A DNA stretch of 64,000 bases, taken from positions 14,729,327-14,793,326 of the forward strand of contig CM028928.1 in the NCBI GenBank assembly GCA_016801845.1, given 5' to 3'. The stretch comes from Polydactylus sextarius (Eukaryota > Chordata > Actinopteri > Polynemidae). The notes under the pieces are model-generated. The model was not told the origin of the DNA. It saw nothing but the letters and a program-made list of their open reading frames with translations, and did no database searches. Made by a program: the position numbers and the translations under genes. Positions 10,801 to 21,099 of this stretch are shown one piece after another; positions within the stretch are counted from its first letter, which is position 1; each line of letters starts with the position of its first letter.

Positions 10801-12931
10801 CGGTGGGGATTAGACTGGACACTGTTTTAGGGGGGAAAGCCTTGGGAATGGGGGCAAGGCTTCTTTGAAAGCCAAGAGGTGTGACAATGGCTGTGTTTGT
10901 GTATTTGGGTGCTTGGGAAGAAGAGCCAGTGTGTGACCAAGTGTTAGTGCTGGTCTGCAAAGGAACTGCATGAGAATGGAAGGCAGAAACAGTTTTGGTG
11001 TTTAGGGCTGAGGGAAGACCAGAGGTAGTTAGCGCTTGACTGTTGAGAGTAATGTTGGTGGACTGTAGAGAGAGAGACTGTTTGGTAAACTTTTCAGTGT
11101 CACCGTTATGAGGAGATGTGGGGTTGCTGTTAGTTTTGGATGAACAATGGTTATTACTGTATTTGCTGCTGCTCTCAGTGGGTGGATCTGAGCTCTTGGG
11201 ATTTAGCAAAGTAGGTGGTAATTCAGTTACATTTGCTGGAGATGAACCACTATTTACATCATGTTTGTTGGGATCTTTAGGATGACTCAGTGTTATTTGC
11301 GCTGCAGTTCTGCTATGTTTAGACTTAGACAAAACATTAGACAAATGATGTGGCCTTTGTGGTTCTCTGTTGTTTAAATTCAAGCCATACTGCTGTTTGA
11401 CAACCTTTCCTGATTTGTGGTCTGGTGAATCCTCATAATTTCTTTGTCTGAGGATGTAATTTCCTCCCTGTGTCTTCATAACAGGATTCATGTTACCTTT
11501 GCAAACTGACACCATTGTGTTATTGCCACTTCTGTTACTGGGGGTATGACTACTAAATCTTTTGTTGTCAGTTGGATTTGACAAAGTCACGTTACTACTG
11601 TCATCACAGAGTGGCATACTAACTTGTTTCCATGATGAAGTGGATAGTGTAGCCCTTTTAGGGAGGACGTGGGTTTTTAAGAGTGAAGAGGGATCATATG
11701 GGGAATATCTGGGTGTGGAAACTGTACTCTCTGGTAACTGGTTTGCATTTTTTTCAGAAACCCTGCAATTCTGTTGCCTTGCTAATGGCCCACTACTCGG
11801 AAATCCCTGTTTGGAACATGTTGGAGTTTGTTGGCTACATGTTGTGTCTTCTGCCTCTTTGTTTATGGGTGAAGTAGGAAAGAGACCTGATTCAGATACA
11901 TTTCTTTCTCTGTAGCTAGTAGATGATGAGGAAATTACAGGTCCAGTTTCATTTGTCCTATAAGAAATGGATGATTGAGAGAGGAAGGACTTTGACCTTT
12001 CTTCCTCATTATTATTGAGAAAAGATTGTGAGTGGTGGGACAGGTTTCCTTCGTGATTGCTCTGTAAAGGGTTTTCCCTTCTGCCGTTGATTCTTCTTAA
12101 AGACAGAAGTAGACTGCTGGTTGTTGGTTTGGAGCTTGGTGCTCCTTGATGGCCCGCTTGTCGATTTCTCCTTTGTTGACTTGGATCAACAGACAGGGAA
12201 GATAGTGAAGAAGCAGTTGTGGCCTCAGGGCTTAAAGCACCTGTATCTAGTTTCCTGTTGTCCATCCTCCCAGTGTTTACATCCAAAGAGACTGTCTGAG
12301 TCATTTTTTTCTTAGTTTCATGGTCCAAACTTGCAGGACCACTAGTTGACCAGTCCACTGTATTTCTCCTGGTACCTGAAAATGGTACTCTTGTTTGTGC
12401 TTGTGATCCACTTGCAAACACCCTCTCCATATCATGCTGGCTTTGATTCTCCTGAAAGCGTTCATGACCACGGTTTGCTGAAGTGTTTGTCACATCTTGC
12501 AAATTCCTCTGGGTTTCTGAATTTTCAGCCTCAAATCTTTTGGTCCTTCGTATTCGACCACTCCAATGTGGAGCCAAAACTGTCACCACTGTGGAAGACA
12601 GCATGGTTTGAGCAGGTTCGGAAAGCTGTTCAAGATCCTTTTGGATTTTAAGCTTTGTATGGTTCTTTATATCTTCACCCAGCTCTACTGATACAGAGGC
12701 AGTTCTTTTTGATATCGGCCCACATAGAAGTATGTGAGAGCCATTATGCTTTTGTGGTCCACAGTGACCATTTGACAAACTGTGTTTTACATTCAGGTCA
12801 CTGGTAGTCTCTACTTCATTGCAAACAGCTGTGATAACCTCTTCTTCCCTGGTGGCTGTAGGTGGTATCTTCTCTAGTAACAGGAGGTCACTGGCTACCT
12901 CTGTGTCTGGTGGTGATGGTTGCCTATTGAC
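7820..12931 (-). CDS. Terminal giant exon (exon 5) of the unrecognised minus-strand gene
   Basis: The reading frame is open over 1703 codons, from the acceptor (T-rich tract then AACAG, exon base 12931) to the stop at 7822-7820. Translation from the acceptor begins VNRQPSPPDTEVASDLLLLE and runs without interruption into the long ORF. A frame this long cannot be chance, and antisense ORFs within it are shadows. Protein-like features are many SP/TP sites and Ser runs, the conserved-looking VTWEDSVDL and KLRYSSTPYSTLMSS segments, and an acidic C-terminal tail. No internal GT-AG intron is needed. Starting instead at the first ATG-like codon would lose more than 50 residues that are evidently coding. 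Confidence 0.93.
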   Translation of the reverse strand, partial: VNRQPSPPDTEVASDLLLLEKIPPTATREEEVITAVCNEVETTSDLNVKHSLSNGHCGPQKHNGSHILLCGPISKRTASVSVELGEDIKNHTKLKIQKDLEQLSEPAQTMLSSTVVTVLAPHWSGRIRRTKRFEAENSETQRNLQDVTNTSANRGHERFQENQSQHDMERVFASGSQAQTRVPFSGTRRNTVDWSTSGPASLDHETKKKMTQTVSLDVNTGRMDNRKLDTGALSPEATTASSLSSLSVDPSQQRRNRQAGHQGAPSSKPTTSSLLLSLRRINGRRENPLQSNHEGNLSHHSQSFLNNNEEERSKSFLSQSSISYRTNETGPVISSSSTSYRERNVSESGLFPTSPINKEAEDTTCSQQTPTCSKQGFPSSGPLARQQNCRVSEKNANQLPESTVSTPRYSPYDPSSLLKTHVLPKRATLSTSSWKQVSMPLCDDSSNVTLSNPTDNKRFSSHTPSNRSGNNTMVSVCKGNMNPVMKTQGGNYILRQRNYEDSPDHKSGKVVKQQYGLNLNNREPQRPHHLSNVLSKSKHSRTAAQITLSHPKDPNKHDVNSGSSPANVTELPPTLLNPKSSDPPTESSSKYSNNHCSSKTNSNPTSPHNGDTEKFTKQSLSLQSTNITLNSQALTTSGLPSALNTKTVSAFHSHAVPLQTSTNTWSHTGSSSQAPKYTNTAIVTPLGFQRSLAPIPKAFPPKTVSSLIPTVRDFPKSNYTPVSSASIISPISRIIPVTTAATSPLLLTSPATLAITSSPNITHSSLLTPPTTPVTSTSRYSEPSSPKKERTFSSGLERDSKKSSPQGEGKRLRRVTWEDSVDLQHSDSLTVDKLSPCGVPSSPLSPSRSPLTTRAPSIFSFLRSSSPTRSTSPLCSPIPKTSAIQVAKGGKYRSLSTDSPDLISRKQEMSNCRPNDGMTFNIIRPDLTMPRQERTLSVESGTAHVRSSAALSLPPDFSGGYKLRYSSTPYSTLMSSRSAQGETKPKALRSPLFQRASQSVYASQLSLNTDPGTTNTSKPPLLPISTAQTPSLPFQNKTVTHGSSHCEVSENGQVKGNPTKNISSKHNNDSILLINNRIHISSHCVPGDKEHNSTPPCVTETLVYHIKSKADTAATSPKNTTPKTLQHTANTAASLETPLSQWPCATQCKKVSGEPHSHSDQSSSGGSSAESQSHDGEDCNRRMKESALGKTRFFSMESSNEQSPKRSRFALKKSVSTPNSSLSRSDSERASKSSKKMDQVLTKLKQTFSTKRSDGHPKAPSLSGSSDISSVSDTKTLEEQEGGVMLRDNEKRAEGINRPAQNRYTIIPPSPVGVTVGGDHFPIWTDTPAPENDPNAFAGNRSESKSQVHLTSRSPIMEVFDFYKDDSADSNLTTSCRDSSPSKSPNLSSGYSSQLRKSTSSPRSPFSPFPSLSPVSPYSTPDPTDDSVFYSPKLQRRKGASSPCEQGEGISLGGSRRSRASIGPPSTGPVLDKEQLASSYADLKYGIEPGRSFSVSSVLSSRPSGPGRISTGSRFMSVGDLSESSLTCGKGLNQWSFRPEGTTTYDCQPPNDCSLSHFSGEMRSRSLPRSLTRCLANWSSGVSVSQPSTAIASKPAHHWSPNMNSCHFGWETEGPPTPPPTPPLSPVSRRMSKPSSLSSPTSPTSPGAPQLVDNQSSRARLPSRGYISSLSTFEESSDSSSDTTTDDEYYLETGEGEEKETEL

Positions 12932-15900
12932 CTGTTAAAAAAAGAACAATTACTGCAGGTAAAAAACTGCAATTTACATTTAGAATTTATTAATTAAATA
13001 CATTGCATTTGTTATTTATTTTATTTTCTCTAGATAATGTATTGTATGAACACACAACATCCCAAACAAGATTTTTGGTACAGATACAGATGCTACAGAT
13101 CAAACAGAGTTTCGTACAGATGCCACGGACGTATATTTTGCAGCCTATTTTGGCATAACATTCGAAGTTGTATGAGGGAAAAATTGGATGTGGGGGTTAG
13201 GATGATACCAAGGGCCCCTGACAGGGGCCCAAAAATTATTAGAATATTATATCAACATATTGTGTTAGGGACCCATTGTCATATCCTTCCATGAGGCCCA
13301 GAATTCCTGGCAGCGCCCCTGCCTGTGGGAAACACTGTCAAGAATGTTTAACTTAGTCAGTAAGTTGTGTCAACTTAAACTCATCGTATCATACAGATGC
13401 AAATTTTTTGCACTGCAAACTAAAGTGTTATCTGGCTCTTACAGTAGGCATGCTGTCAGAACTGTAAATTAGGTGCTGGCAGAAGCCAGAGCTTTGCTAA
13501 AGCCTCTGTTCCCATGGTGTAGCTATTTAAGAGATTCAGGTCTTGACAAACAGGTTATTTCGAAGGACATACACACCCTATGCCTTCTACCTCCTAAAGC
13601 AACAACAAATCTCAGATGTTTTTGAGAGTATTCAATGGCACTTGTTATGTTGTGATGTTTTATGTGTTTTTCACATTTCAGTGCCTTTTAAACTTTGAAG
13701 TATTGATTTATTGTGGATATTTTGCATTGATTAAGGTTCAAATGTGCAGTTTAACAGTTATTCTATGTCAGATTTTATGCTACAAACTACTGTCCTGTTT
13801 ACATAATGATATATTACATTAAGACTGTGGATGATCTTTACCTGACAGTGGCTGTCATCAGTTTCAGCTCTACGTGGTTTAGTAAAACTGGCAAAAAAAA
13901 AGGAAGGAGAGAGAAAAAAACATTAGCGTGCAATAGTCAGGGTTATACCAGGATTAAAACAAAATCCTTGATGTTGTGGATTGTGCAATGCTTAATATTT
14001 AATTATGTAATGTTTAATATAGAAATGGTGAGAGAGGAAAGTGATCTTGGTTTGTTGGGGGAAAGTAAGAGGAAAATAAAGGCTAGGTTTCACAGAGACC
14101 TCGATCCGCTAGTCACTGCTGAGATAATAATAAGCAGTGAATGAAATAAATACAGTATCTCAGCAACAGTAAGTGTAATATCTGCTCTCATTTCACATGA
14201 TTACACTTAGCGTTCCTGTGTTGTGCTGTAATGTTTTTACGTGAAACATTTAAACGATTATATGTCTCACATTTGCTGCAGCAATGTTGATGAGCAGGAC
14301 GGTCAGCATTCCTTAACCCTGTGCTTCCTTATTTAACAGTTCTCAGTCACACCTCCCAACCAGTTATGAAAGCACCTGCAAGGTGCAGTATTTCTGAGAA
14401 CATGGCAGCACATGGATCACACATGCATGAACTGCACACAAACATGATCACACACTCAGCGCTATGTCTATATAAGGTCATGTTGAATGGTATGAAAATT
14501 ACTTGTGGCTCACAGACAGCAGCAGGTGTGTCCTCTCCTGAACCAATAAAACCCTGTTTGATCAATTACTTTTATTAACATGTCTACTGAAATCTCTGAC
14601 ATCCATTAAATAGTGCAAAGAAGTGCACCTCTTCCGGAAACACAGGGTCAAAAAACAATTATTAAAAAGATTCAGCAGAAAACCACAACAGCCAGTCAAG
14701 CCTGAAATAACCTCTGACTCACCTGTGCTCCTGTAGATAATCAGTGATAATTTATGATATATTAACTGTGATTCTCACAGCTAATATATTATAATATTAT
14801 CTCACAGTTTCTATTATATGAACTGTGAGAATCACAGTTAATATAACTTCCTTATTTATACAAAGAGCTAACACTGAAATACTTTGTTACAGGCTAAAGT
14901 ATGCATACAGTGTCAAGTATTTCAATTACTGTGTGATGTAATGATGAAAAACAGGATTTTAATGACTAAATACTCTACATGGCTCATGTTTCTAAACCAC
15001 ACCTCAGAAACAGATCCTTGAACACTGGTCTGAACAATTTATTGATGAAAACATTCGCTCAGATTTACAGGTGCCTAATGATATGTTATATAAAGAATAC
15101 GCATCTTTTCCTGGCTTACCTGTGCGGGCAGGAGTCTTTTACTCCTGGTCTATCAAAGCTAAGAGTCTTGGCACGGGTCAAGAGGAGAGAGGTGGTGAAT
15201 CTGGGTCCAGAGGTCTTCTGGATCAGGACTTTTGAACCAACACGGTGAGCAGCCTCCTCCTGTCTTGTTCTGTCAGCTCCAAATATTACTGCTATAAAAG
15301 ATTCAGAACAGCTGATCAGCTGGTGTACATGGCTAAATGGATTATTGATCGATACAATAAAATAAGTCATAAATGTTGTACAAATATTGTGTAATGTCAG
15401 ACATATTTGTGTGTCTGCAAACTTTTTTTTACTATACTTGTGGGGCCTGACCCACAAGTTTAATTGACTATTTGAGGGTAAGGAACTTTTTATGTTTGAC
15501 AGTTAGTACTAGTTTCGTTTAGGCATTCAGTTGTTATTGTTAAGGTTACAGTTAAGGAGTAGGAATGTGTTCATAACAAGTTTCCCAGGAAGGTAAGAGT
15601 TAGTGTGCTAAGGATGTGCGTGCGTGTGTGTGTATATATTCTACCTGTATGTGGTCCCTCCTGTCTGATGGCTTTTTGGCAACAGTCTAGGTCTGTTGGG
15701 GTTTCATTTCTCTGTTGAAGTGAACCAAACGTTTCATCATCCTGTTCTCTATAACAAACACATAAAGTAAAAGGAATGTTAAATTTGATATTTTCAAGGT
15801 GTACACTCAATCCAGCTCTGATATTATCCACTGGGCACTTCTGCTGAACCTGAAGGAGGATGTGACATGCTAAAGGGTATTTCAGCTATGAGATCCTGCG

Positions 15901-18900
15901 AGCATCGGATTTTGTTCTGACTTTGTTCTTGCACCACATAGATATAATGAGCCTGATTGGGTCTACAGTGCATCAGAAAACAGAAGGTAAAAACTATCTC
16001 TGTAGACACTGTGGCCCTGACATTTGTTTACATTTCTGCAAAGGTTATCTTTCAACCTCCCATGCATTTTCTGTGGCTATGTGTGCATGTCTCAAAGTTA
16101 CAGTCCATTTATGTGCAATAAGTCAGTCACTTAATGTAAATGCTCCAAGTAGTAATTTTAATATCCATTACTACTCATGGTTATCATCATTATGAAAAAG
16201 AATTTAATTTGAAGAGCTATATGCAGCCAACGGTTTAAAAATGATATCAAAATAGTAGCAAAAAATATTAATCAATTCATGATTTCGTCTCAAGTTTTAC
16301 GCATCCCTTAACTTTTCATGTAATACACTGAATTAGAGAGAGTGTCCTCTGTCTTTGATATATTAAGTTCACAAAAATTAAGTCAAGGGAAATTTGACAG
16401 CCCTGCTTCCCTCTTCTTATCACTTAGACAGTGCTGCACTGATAAGGCTCGGTTATATAATTATTCAACTCTGCTCACTCTGCTCAAATATTCTCATACA
16501 ACAACTACTCACACACCCACTCCAACATGCTCCCATTTACTGCTGCAGCCCAAAAGTGAATGCACGCTATTAACCTAGATTTGAGTGTAATGATGATGAA
16601 ACAGAACAAAGATGTGGTGGTTTTTAAAATGCGTTCCTGTCACTGCAACTTCTTTCAATAAACGCAAACTAAATGACAGAAATTATCTGTCACAGGACAA
16701 AACACGATCATTCGCTCTTTTCATTTCTATTCAGCGTTTGACGTGTGAAGGGAAATCCCTGCTTAGAATCCAGACGAATGATGTTACTTGTTCCGTTTCA
16801 TGAGATCTCAGGGCGAATCACAGTGAATCACTTTGTTTTAATTTTCTTCTGTCTTTTTTCACCAACACGGACCGTCACACACAGGTCTACCCGCTCCAAT
16901 CCACCTTGCCCTCAGGGGCGACTCACTGGCCTCATTACAGGATGATATCTGTGAGGCCATTATAAAAACCTGACATGACGTGACATGAGAAAGAGGCTGA
17001 GAGAAATATGAGGACGAGGGTGGGACATCTGCCAAGTCCAACACACCTTCCATCAAGATGGTACTGAATGTTTTTAATCCTTCCTCTGCTCAGCTAAAAT
17101 CCAGGATTAAGACACAGGAAACATATCGCTCACAGCCATGTTAGTGCTTGTAAACCTGTTTAGTAAACTTAAGCAGTGAATGATATGTCCCTGATGGTGA
17201 AGTATGACAGCTCCAAACATCATGTATTACACCTCTGGCTCCATGATCACATGCTCACTGCACGTTTTGTCTGCCTGAGTACAGGGTGTTGAGGTGAACA
17301 TTCAAGTGGTTCTGAACTGACACGCCACTGTTAAATTTCTCCTCCCTCAATAGATGAGACAATGTTATTGTTCGACAGTCAGACAGCAGGGTTGTTTTCA
17401 TTGTTGCTGAATCTGTTTAATTACTTTTTTAAAAATTGTTTGTCTGTACATGATGTCTCACATCATTGTCTATAAAAAATGTCATCATTTTTATTTGATT
17501 TATTTATTATTTGACTGACCAACAAATAAAAACAGATGGATCAACAACATCATCACTGATCACAAAACACAAAAAAACATCCAAATCTGAGGAAAAAAAA
17601 AAAAACACTGGATTCTGGAGAACTATTAATCATATGATTATTTGATAAAAAATAATTTTCTGGTTATCAATCTTTTTCTATTTCTATTTTTCTATTTTTT
17701 TTTTTTTTTACTTTTTTCAAGTTAGCTGGGCAACATGATCTTTCAAGTGATCTTTTAGTTTCTGTAGAAATAGATACAAGTACAAATTCATTGCTCAGCA
17801 ATAGAAAACCAAACAATTATCCTAACTGAATTTGACAGTTGATCACTTGTTAAAATAAAAATTCCCAACAGCTTCTTTCTGTTATCTGTCAAACTAAGTG
17901 TCAGTCAGAAAAACACAAAGTAGATAATATTGCCCACTTTCATTATTTTCTAGTTTCTAAACTTAACAACATCGACAAATAGGTAATATAGGATTTAAAG
18001 ATTAATTAATAATCTGAATCTAAATATGCTGACACATCTAAATATGTTTATCATTACACAGATTACAGTAACATAAATTTTCAAATACATGAAAAAAATC
18101 AGTATAAGCTAATGTGCATTTTTAGTTGCAAAAGTTTCCATTTTAAGAGTAAAATCCATTAAAGCAGAATTTAGTGACCTCTGACCTCGTGTTGAGAAGA
18201 CGAACACACTTCAGTCTTTAGTTGCTGCTGCAGCACCTGTGTGAAGCACCTGTTTGTTTTGATCCTTTGCGAGTTCATGAATAAGTGTTATCTTTGAAAA
18301 GCTCCTCCACTGCTGCATTATGTGTGGTGTATCTCATACATGCACGCTGGTGTTTTCAGCCTCGCTGTGGGTGTGAGCACTGATCTGCCAGCTAACACTT
18401 ACATAACCACAGGGATCCGGCCTGTACTAAAGTGTGGGTGTGTGCTCAGCGCTGACAAACCCATGTAATGTTCCAACCACTGCAAATGATCTACACCCTA
18501 AACGGCTTTTTAAGACTCATCCAGTGGGAACTTAATGTCTTTGTAGAGAGGTAACAGAAGGTGGAAGAGACAAAGTTAGACATGTTCTGTTTGCTGCCAC
18601 ACCCTCAGTACTTGTCAAACTTCCATGTGTTAATATTACAGTGCGGTGTGGCACACACAGGGAGTTAGCAAATCATAAACAGAGGAAGAGCTGTGGACAT
18701 GCACAGACAGCAGCATTATCTATCCAGGCCTTTATGTGCCTGCACTGAAGCGTCACTGCACCAAAACACCTCTTGATCTGTGGATACAAGTTTACAAAAA
18801 TCCCTGTATTGTTAATGTTACACTGTTTGTGAAGTGTGTAGACTCAGTGGGAGCGTTTGATGAAGTTAAGAAAGAGCATGTCACACCAAACCTCCGTCAA

Positions 18901-19537
18901 AACAGAAGCAAACTGGACAACACAAGATCAACACGATACATTTATAACAAGTGTTATGAGACTAATCAGCGTAGTTTTTATCATCAAAACCACACAATGT
19001 GTCAATATTACTACATAAAACACATCTAAGTAAATGTTTTCACTTTTAACGAGTCACATCAAAGCCTGTCTGCTGTCGATGTCACTATGGTCACTATCCT
19101 GTGGCTGAATCAAGTTTAAAATATGAAATGACTGGAATATTTTACCGCCGAATTTATTAGAAATAAAACCATAAATGAAACCTGTTTTTTGTTTATCTGC
19201 GTGACGTGCGTGTGTTTCCAAACAAACGTCGCAACACTGAATACACAGATTTTTCAAAGCAGTTCGGCTTTGGTTTTCTCTCCTCTCAGCGAGCGGCTGT
19301 AAAAAAGTCTCCAACGGGCAAAAGAGGACCCAAAAAAGTCCGCTACAACATTTAACAGGTATATAAAAACAACAAACAGGCAGTATAGTGACATAGTGGT
19401 GAGTAAAATCAGCTTTCCAGACAGTGGATTTACCTTGCGGTCGTGGTCCGTGTGGTTCGTGCCGCGCAGCACCGACGCGTCTCTGTCCGTCCTCCCTCCG
19501 CTCTGAGCTCCGTCTCTACTGCGTCACTTGTTGACAT
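7820..19537 (-). CDS. Unrecognised Ser/Thr/Pro-rich large protein (about 1845 aa), five coding exons with a 5.1-kb terminal exon
   Basis: I reconstruct the CDS from the minus strand as 19537-19434, 15748-15645, 15291-15120 (or from 15288), 13887-13842 and 12931-7820. Each junction has AG/GT borders and phases close exactly: 104, 104, 172, 46 and 5112 nt give 1846 codons with the stop. The start ATG has A at -3 and an in-frame TGA 18 nt upstream. The product is low-complexity, rich in Ser, Thr and Pro, with no membrane segment, signal peptide or enzyme domain that I can see. Landmarks: basic Arg/Thr-rich N-terminus; RRVTWEDSVDL near residue 957; a basic helix KMDQVLTKLKQTFSTK near 1380; a FSVSS...RFMSVGDLS block; a PPTPPPTPPLSP stretch near 1760 followed by RSRSLPRSLTR-like and SSDSSSDTTTDDEYY acidic sequence. 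The last four residues, ETEL, fit a class I PDZ ligand. This suggests a scaffold or cytoskeletal-adaptor type protein, but I do not recognise the family. Its head-to-head partner is ramp3. Confidence 0.82.
13190..13330. repeat. Probable remnant of a dispersed element (GGGCCCC-rich)
   Basis: The base composition changes abruptly to GC-rich runs such as GGGCCCCTG-A-CAGGGGCCC and a segment reading AGGCCCAGAATTCCTGGCAG. Similar GGGGCCCCT wording recurs at about 48520. I cannot assign a family; it resembles the non-coding ends of old teleost LINE/SINE copies. Confidence 0.35.
13842..13887 (-). CDS. Exon 4 (46 bp) of the unrecognised minus-strand gene
   Basis: On the minus strand a T-rich tract ending in GCCAG precedes 13887, and CAG|GTAAAG follows 13842. 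The exon gives one base completing a split Ser codon, then FTKPRRAETDDSHCQ, joining in phase 0 to VNRQPS of the giant exon. The fit of both phases supports it despite the small size. Confidence 0.8.
14758..14845. repeat. Nested inverted repeat (23-bp perfect arms)
   Basis: The left arm at 14758-14780 and right arm at 14823-14845 are perfect reverse complements (core TTAACTGTGATTCTCACAG). Inside the 42-bp spacer a further CTCACAGTT (14801-14809) can pair with AACTGTGAG (14821-14829), so two alternative hairpins compete. It lies in intron 3 of the minus-strand gene. It may be a foldback/MITE remnant or simply a chance A/T-rich palindrome expanded by duplication. Confidence 0.85.
15120..15291 (-). 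CDS. Exon 3 of the unrecognised minus-strand gene
   Basis: The acceptor is TTTTATAG (exon from 15291) or, three bases later, CAG (exon from 15288); this is a NAGNAG-like tandem acceptor that would add or drop one residue. The donor is ACAG|GTAAGCC. It encodes IFGADRTRQEEAAHRVGSK... to ...FDRPGVKDSCPH, basic and Ser/Thr-rich. The incoming 2-nt phase matches exon 2 and the outgoing 2-nt phase matches exon 4. Confidence 0.8.
15645..15748 (-). CDS. Exon 2 of the unrecognised minus-strand gene
   Basis: Minus-strand acceptor TTATAG|AGAACAGG and donor ACAG|GTAGAA bound a 104-nt exon. It encodes EQDDETFGSLQQRNETPTDL and then DCCQKAIRQEGPHT. One incoming base completes the AG left by exon 1 (Arg), and one outgoing base is completed by exon 3. 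The donor is slightly weak (+5 A). Confidence 0.72.
15749..19433 (-). other. Intron 1 of the minus-strand gene
   Basis: This is 3.7 kb without a convincing exon. It holds A/T-rich unique-looking sequence with homopolymer tracts near 17596 (A) and 17698-17710 (T). Short ORFs here lack splice context or recognisable protein content. Confidence 0.6.
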
Positions 19538-19780
19538 CCTACTCGAACCGGTTCAGTCAGACTTCACACTTGGAGGCTGACAACACGGAGCATCCGAAAA
19601 ATGTTGTGGCGTGGATCTCAAAGAAGCTGAACCACCGCGTACAGGACAAGTATCCGCCGTCCATGTCAGCGTCAGTGAGGAGGTCAAAGTTCAACACCTG
19701 CACTCAGGCAGGTGAAACCAAGCAATCACTACCGCGGCCACGTCCCTTTTCTTCAAACACATTTCCTTTGCGGGACATTG
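19400..19780 (-). promoter_or_regulatory. CpG-rich promoter/first-exon region of the minus-strand gene
   Basis: CpG dinucleotides cluster around the start exon and about 250 bp upstream of it (for example in 19430-19560 and 19600-19770), while flanking DNA is CpG-poor and A/T-rich. This is the usual signature of a vertebrate promoter. No TATA box is evident on the minus strand. The transcription start cannot be fixed from sequence. Confidence 0.55.
19434..19537 (-). CDS. Exon 1 (start codon) of the unrecognised minus-strand gene
   Basis: ATG at 19537-19535 in an AGG-ATG-T context begins MSTSDAVETELRAEGGRTET and continues RRCCAARTTRTTTA to a GCAAG|GTAAAT donor. An in-frame TGA lies at 19555-19553, so this is the first ATG of the frame. 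The sequence is strikingly CpG-rich compared with its surroundings, as expected of a vertebrate promoter-proximal first exon. The Arg/Thr-rich composition partly reflects that CpG content. Confidence 0.75.
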
Positions 19781-19915
19781 TCCAGCTGCTCAGTGCTGCT
19801 ATTATTACTTGTATTACCATATACATGCATGTTTTTTTTACACTATTAAACAGCAGTTCCTCTGGATTACAGCTAATCTTTGCAGAATTGTTTTAGTAAA
19901 ACCTTTAATAAAAAC

Positions 19916-19916
<1 letters not shown>

Positions 19917-19956
<40 letters not shown>
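19917..19956. repeat. (AAT)n microsatellite
   Basis: About 13 uninterrupted AAT/TAA units. Confidence 0.95.
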
Positions 19957-21099
19957 CACAATATGGATGACTTAATCCAGATGGTACAACACTCAAGACA
20001 TAATGCACTTAGGCCCCAGGTAAAGTAAGCATAAAACTGATTAGACACCCATTATAACCTCATAATAAAATCATAAATTAACTGTAATAAAGGCATCGGG
20101 TGCTTTTAGATATGTTAAAACAAAACGGTTTTCTCATTCCTCAGCTCCACAATCAATGGTAAACATCTAGCATTTACCATGGAAGTAAAGGTAACAATTA
20201 TGTTTTTGATGAACTGGTGATAGGAGAGATTATATTACAGTTTGTGTTCCTCAGAATTAAACCCACATGACAGTAGTTTTCTCTTTTACTTTACAAAATA
20301 GCTCAAACATGGTGGATTATTTTTCTTCCTTTTTTCTTGATAAGACATTCCACCCCCTCCACCACCTGGCAGCAAAAACTTGTCACAGCTCATGGCTCAA
20401 TTTTTTTTTTTCAGAAAGACCATACAGCTCACTCCTACTGTTCTCTTTTTATTTCTCCTGGAGTGAAGAGGGAATCTTTATCAAACCTGCAGACTTATTC
20501 TGATATGGCCTATATGGTACCTGCTGGACCTAGACCCTTTCAAAAGATGACTAACTGAAACAGTATCTCATAGAGTGATCAGAAAAAAACTCACTCCACT
20601 GCACTACCACCAGCCTGGACTTCTGACACAAGACATGTTAAGTCCATAGTTTCATTATGTTTATCACAAATTTTTGATTTAGATCAGGCAAAGCTTTCCA
20701 TGTCTTTCACTTTCTATTATTGGAGAATCTGTGCCCATTGTAGCAAATAACTGGTGTAGCTGCAATGTGAAAAGAAACCAGACGAGGTCAGTGTTGTCTC
20801 ATAGAAAAAGACACTTGTAGGAGTTTGAGCGGTTGAGTGATGCAATGTATCCAGGCTGTACTATTATTATGTGCTAATTATGGCATAATATTATTTATTC
20901 ATATTATTTATTACGGTTAAGTGGTTAGAGACAAGTTCATTAATTTAAGTTTAGTGTTATGATAAGACAATCAAAAAAAAAATTATTTATGTATTTCTGC
21001 ATTCTTGCTATTGTCTGAATATATTCTCTGTCACAATTAAAAGTCTGGGAGGGGTTTAGTCTTATTCAGTATAATCCAGTCTCACCACTTTGGAGCAAC

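Larger units (their letters stand above)
12932..15119 (-). other. Introns 4 and 3 of the minus-strand gene, with repeat-like and palindromic sequence
   Basis: Apart from exon 4 (13842-13887), no exon is visible. A GC-rich stretch at about 13190-13330 stands out from A/T-rich surroundings and contains a perfect palindrome with 9-bp arms (13212-13220 and 13222-13230). It looks like a remnant of a dispersed element. Near 14758-14845 lies the nested inverted repeat described separately. Confidence 0.6.

Noticed and set aside
13842..13887. Alternative model in which the minus-strand protein starts within the giant exon
   Set aside because: The frame stays open and protein-like to the acceptor at 12931, and three upstream exons plus a start exon fit in phase. 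An internal start would leave these unexplained.
19528..19896. 122-codon plus-strand ORF over the minus-strand first exon
   Set aside because: It overlaps the CpG-rich start region on the opposite strand. The codons look arbitrary, there is no domain, and it has no supporting splice context.
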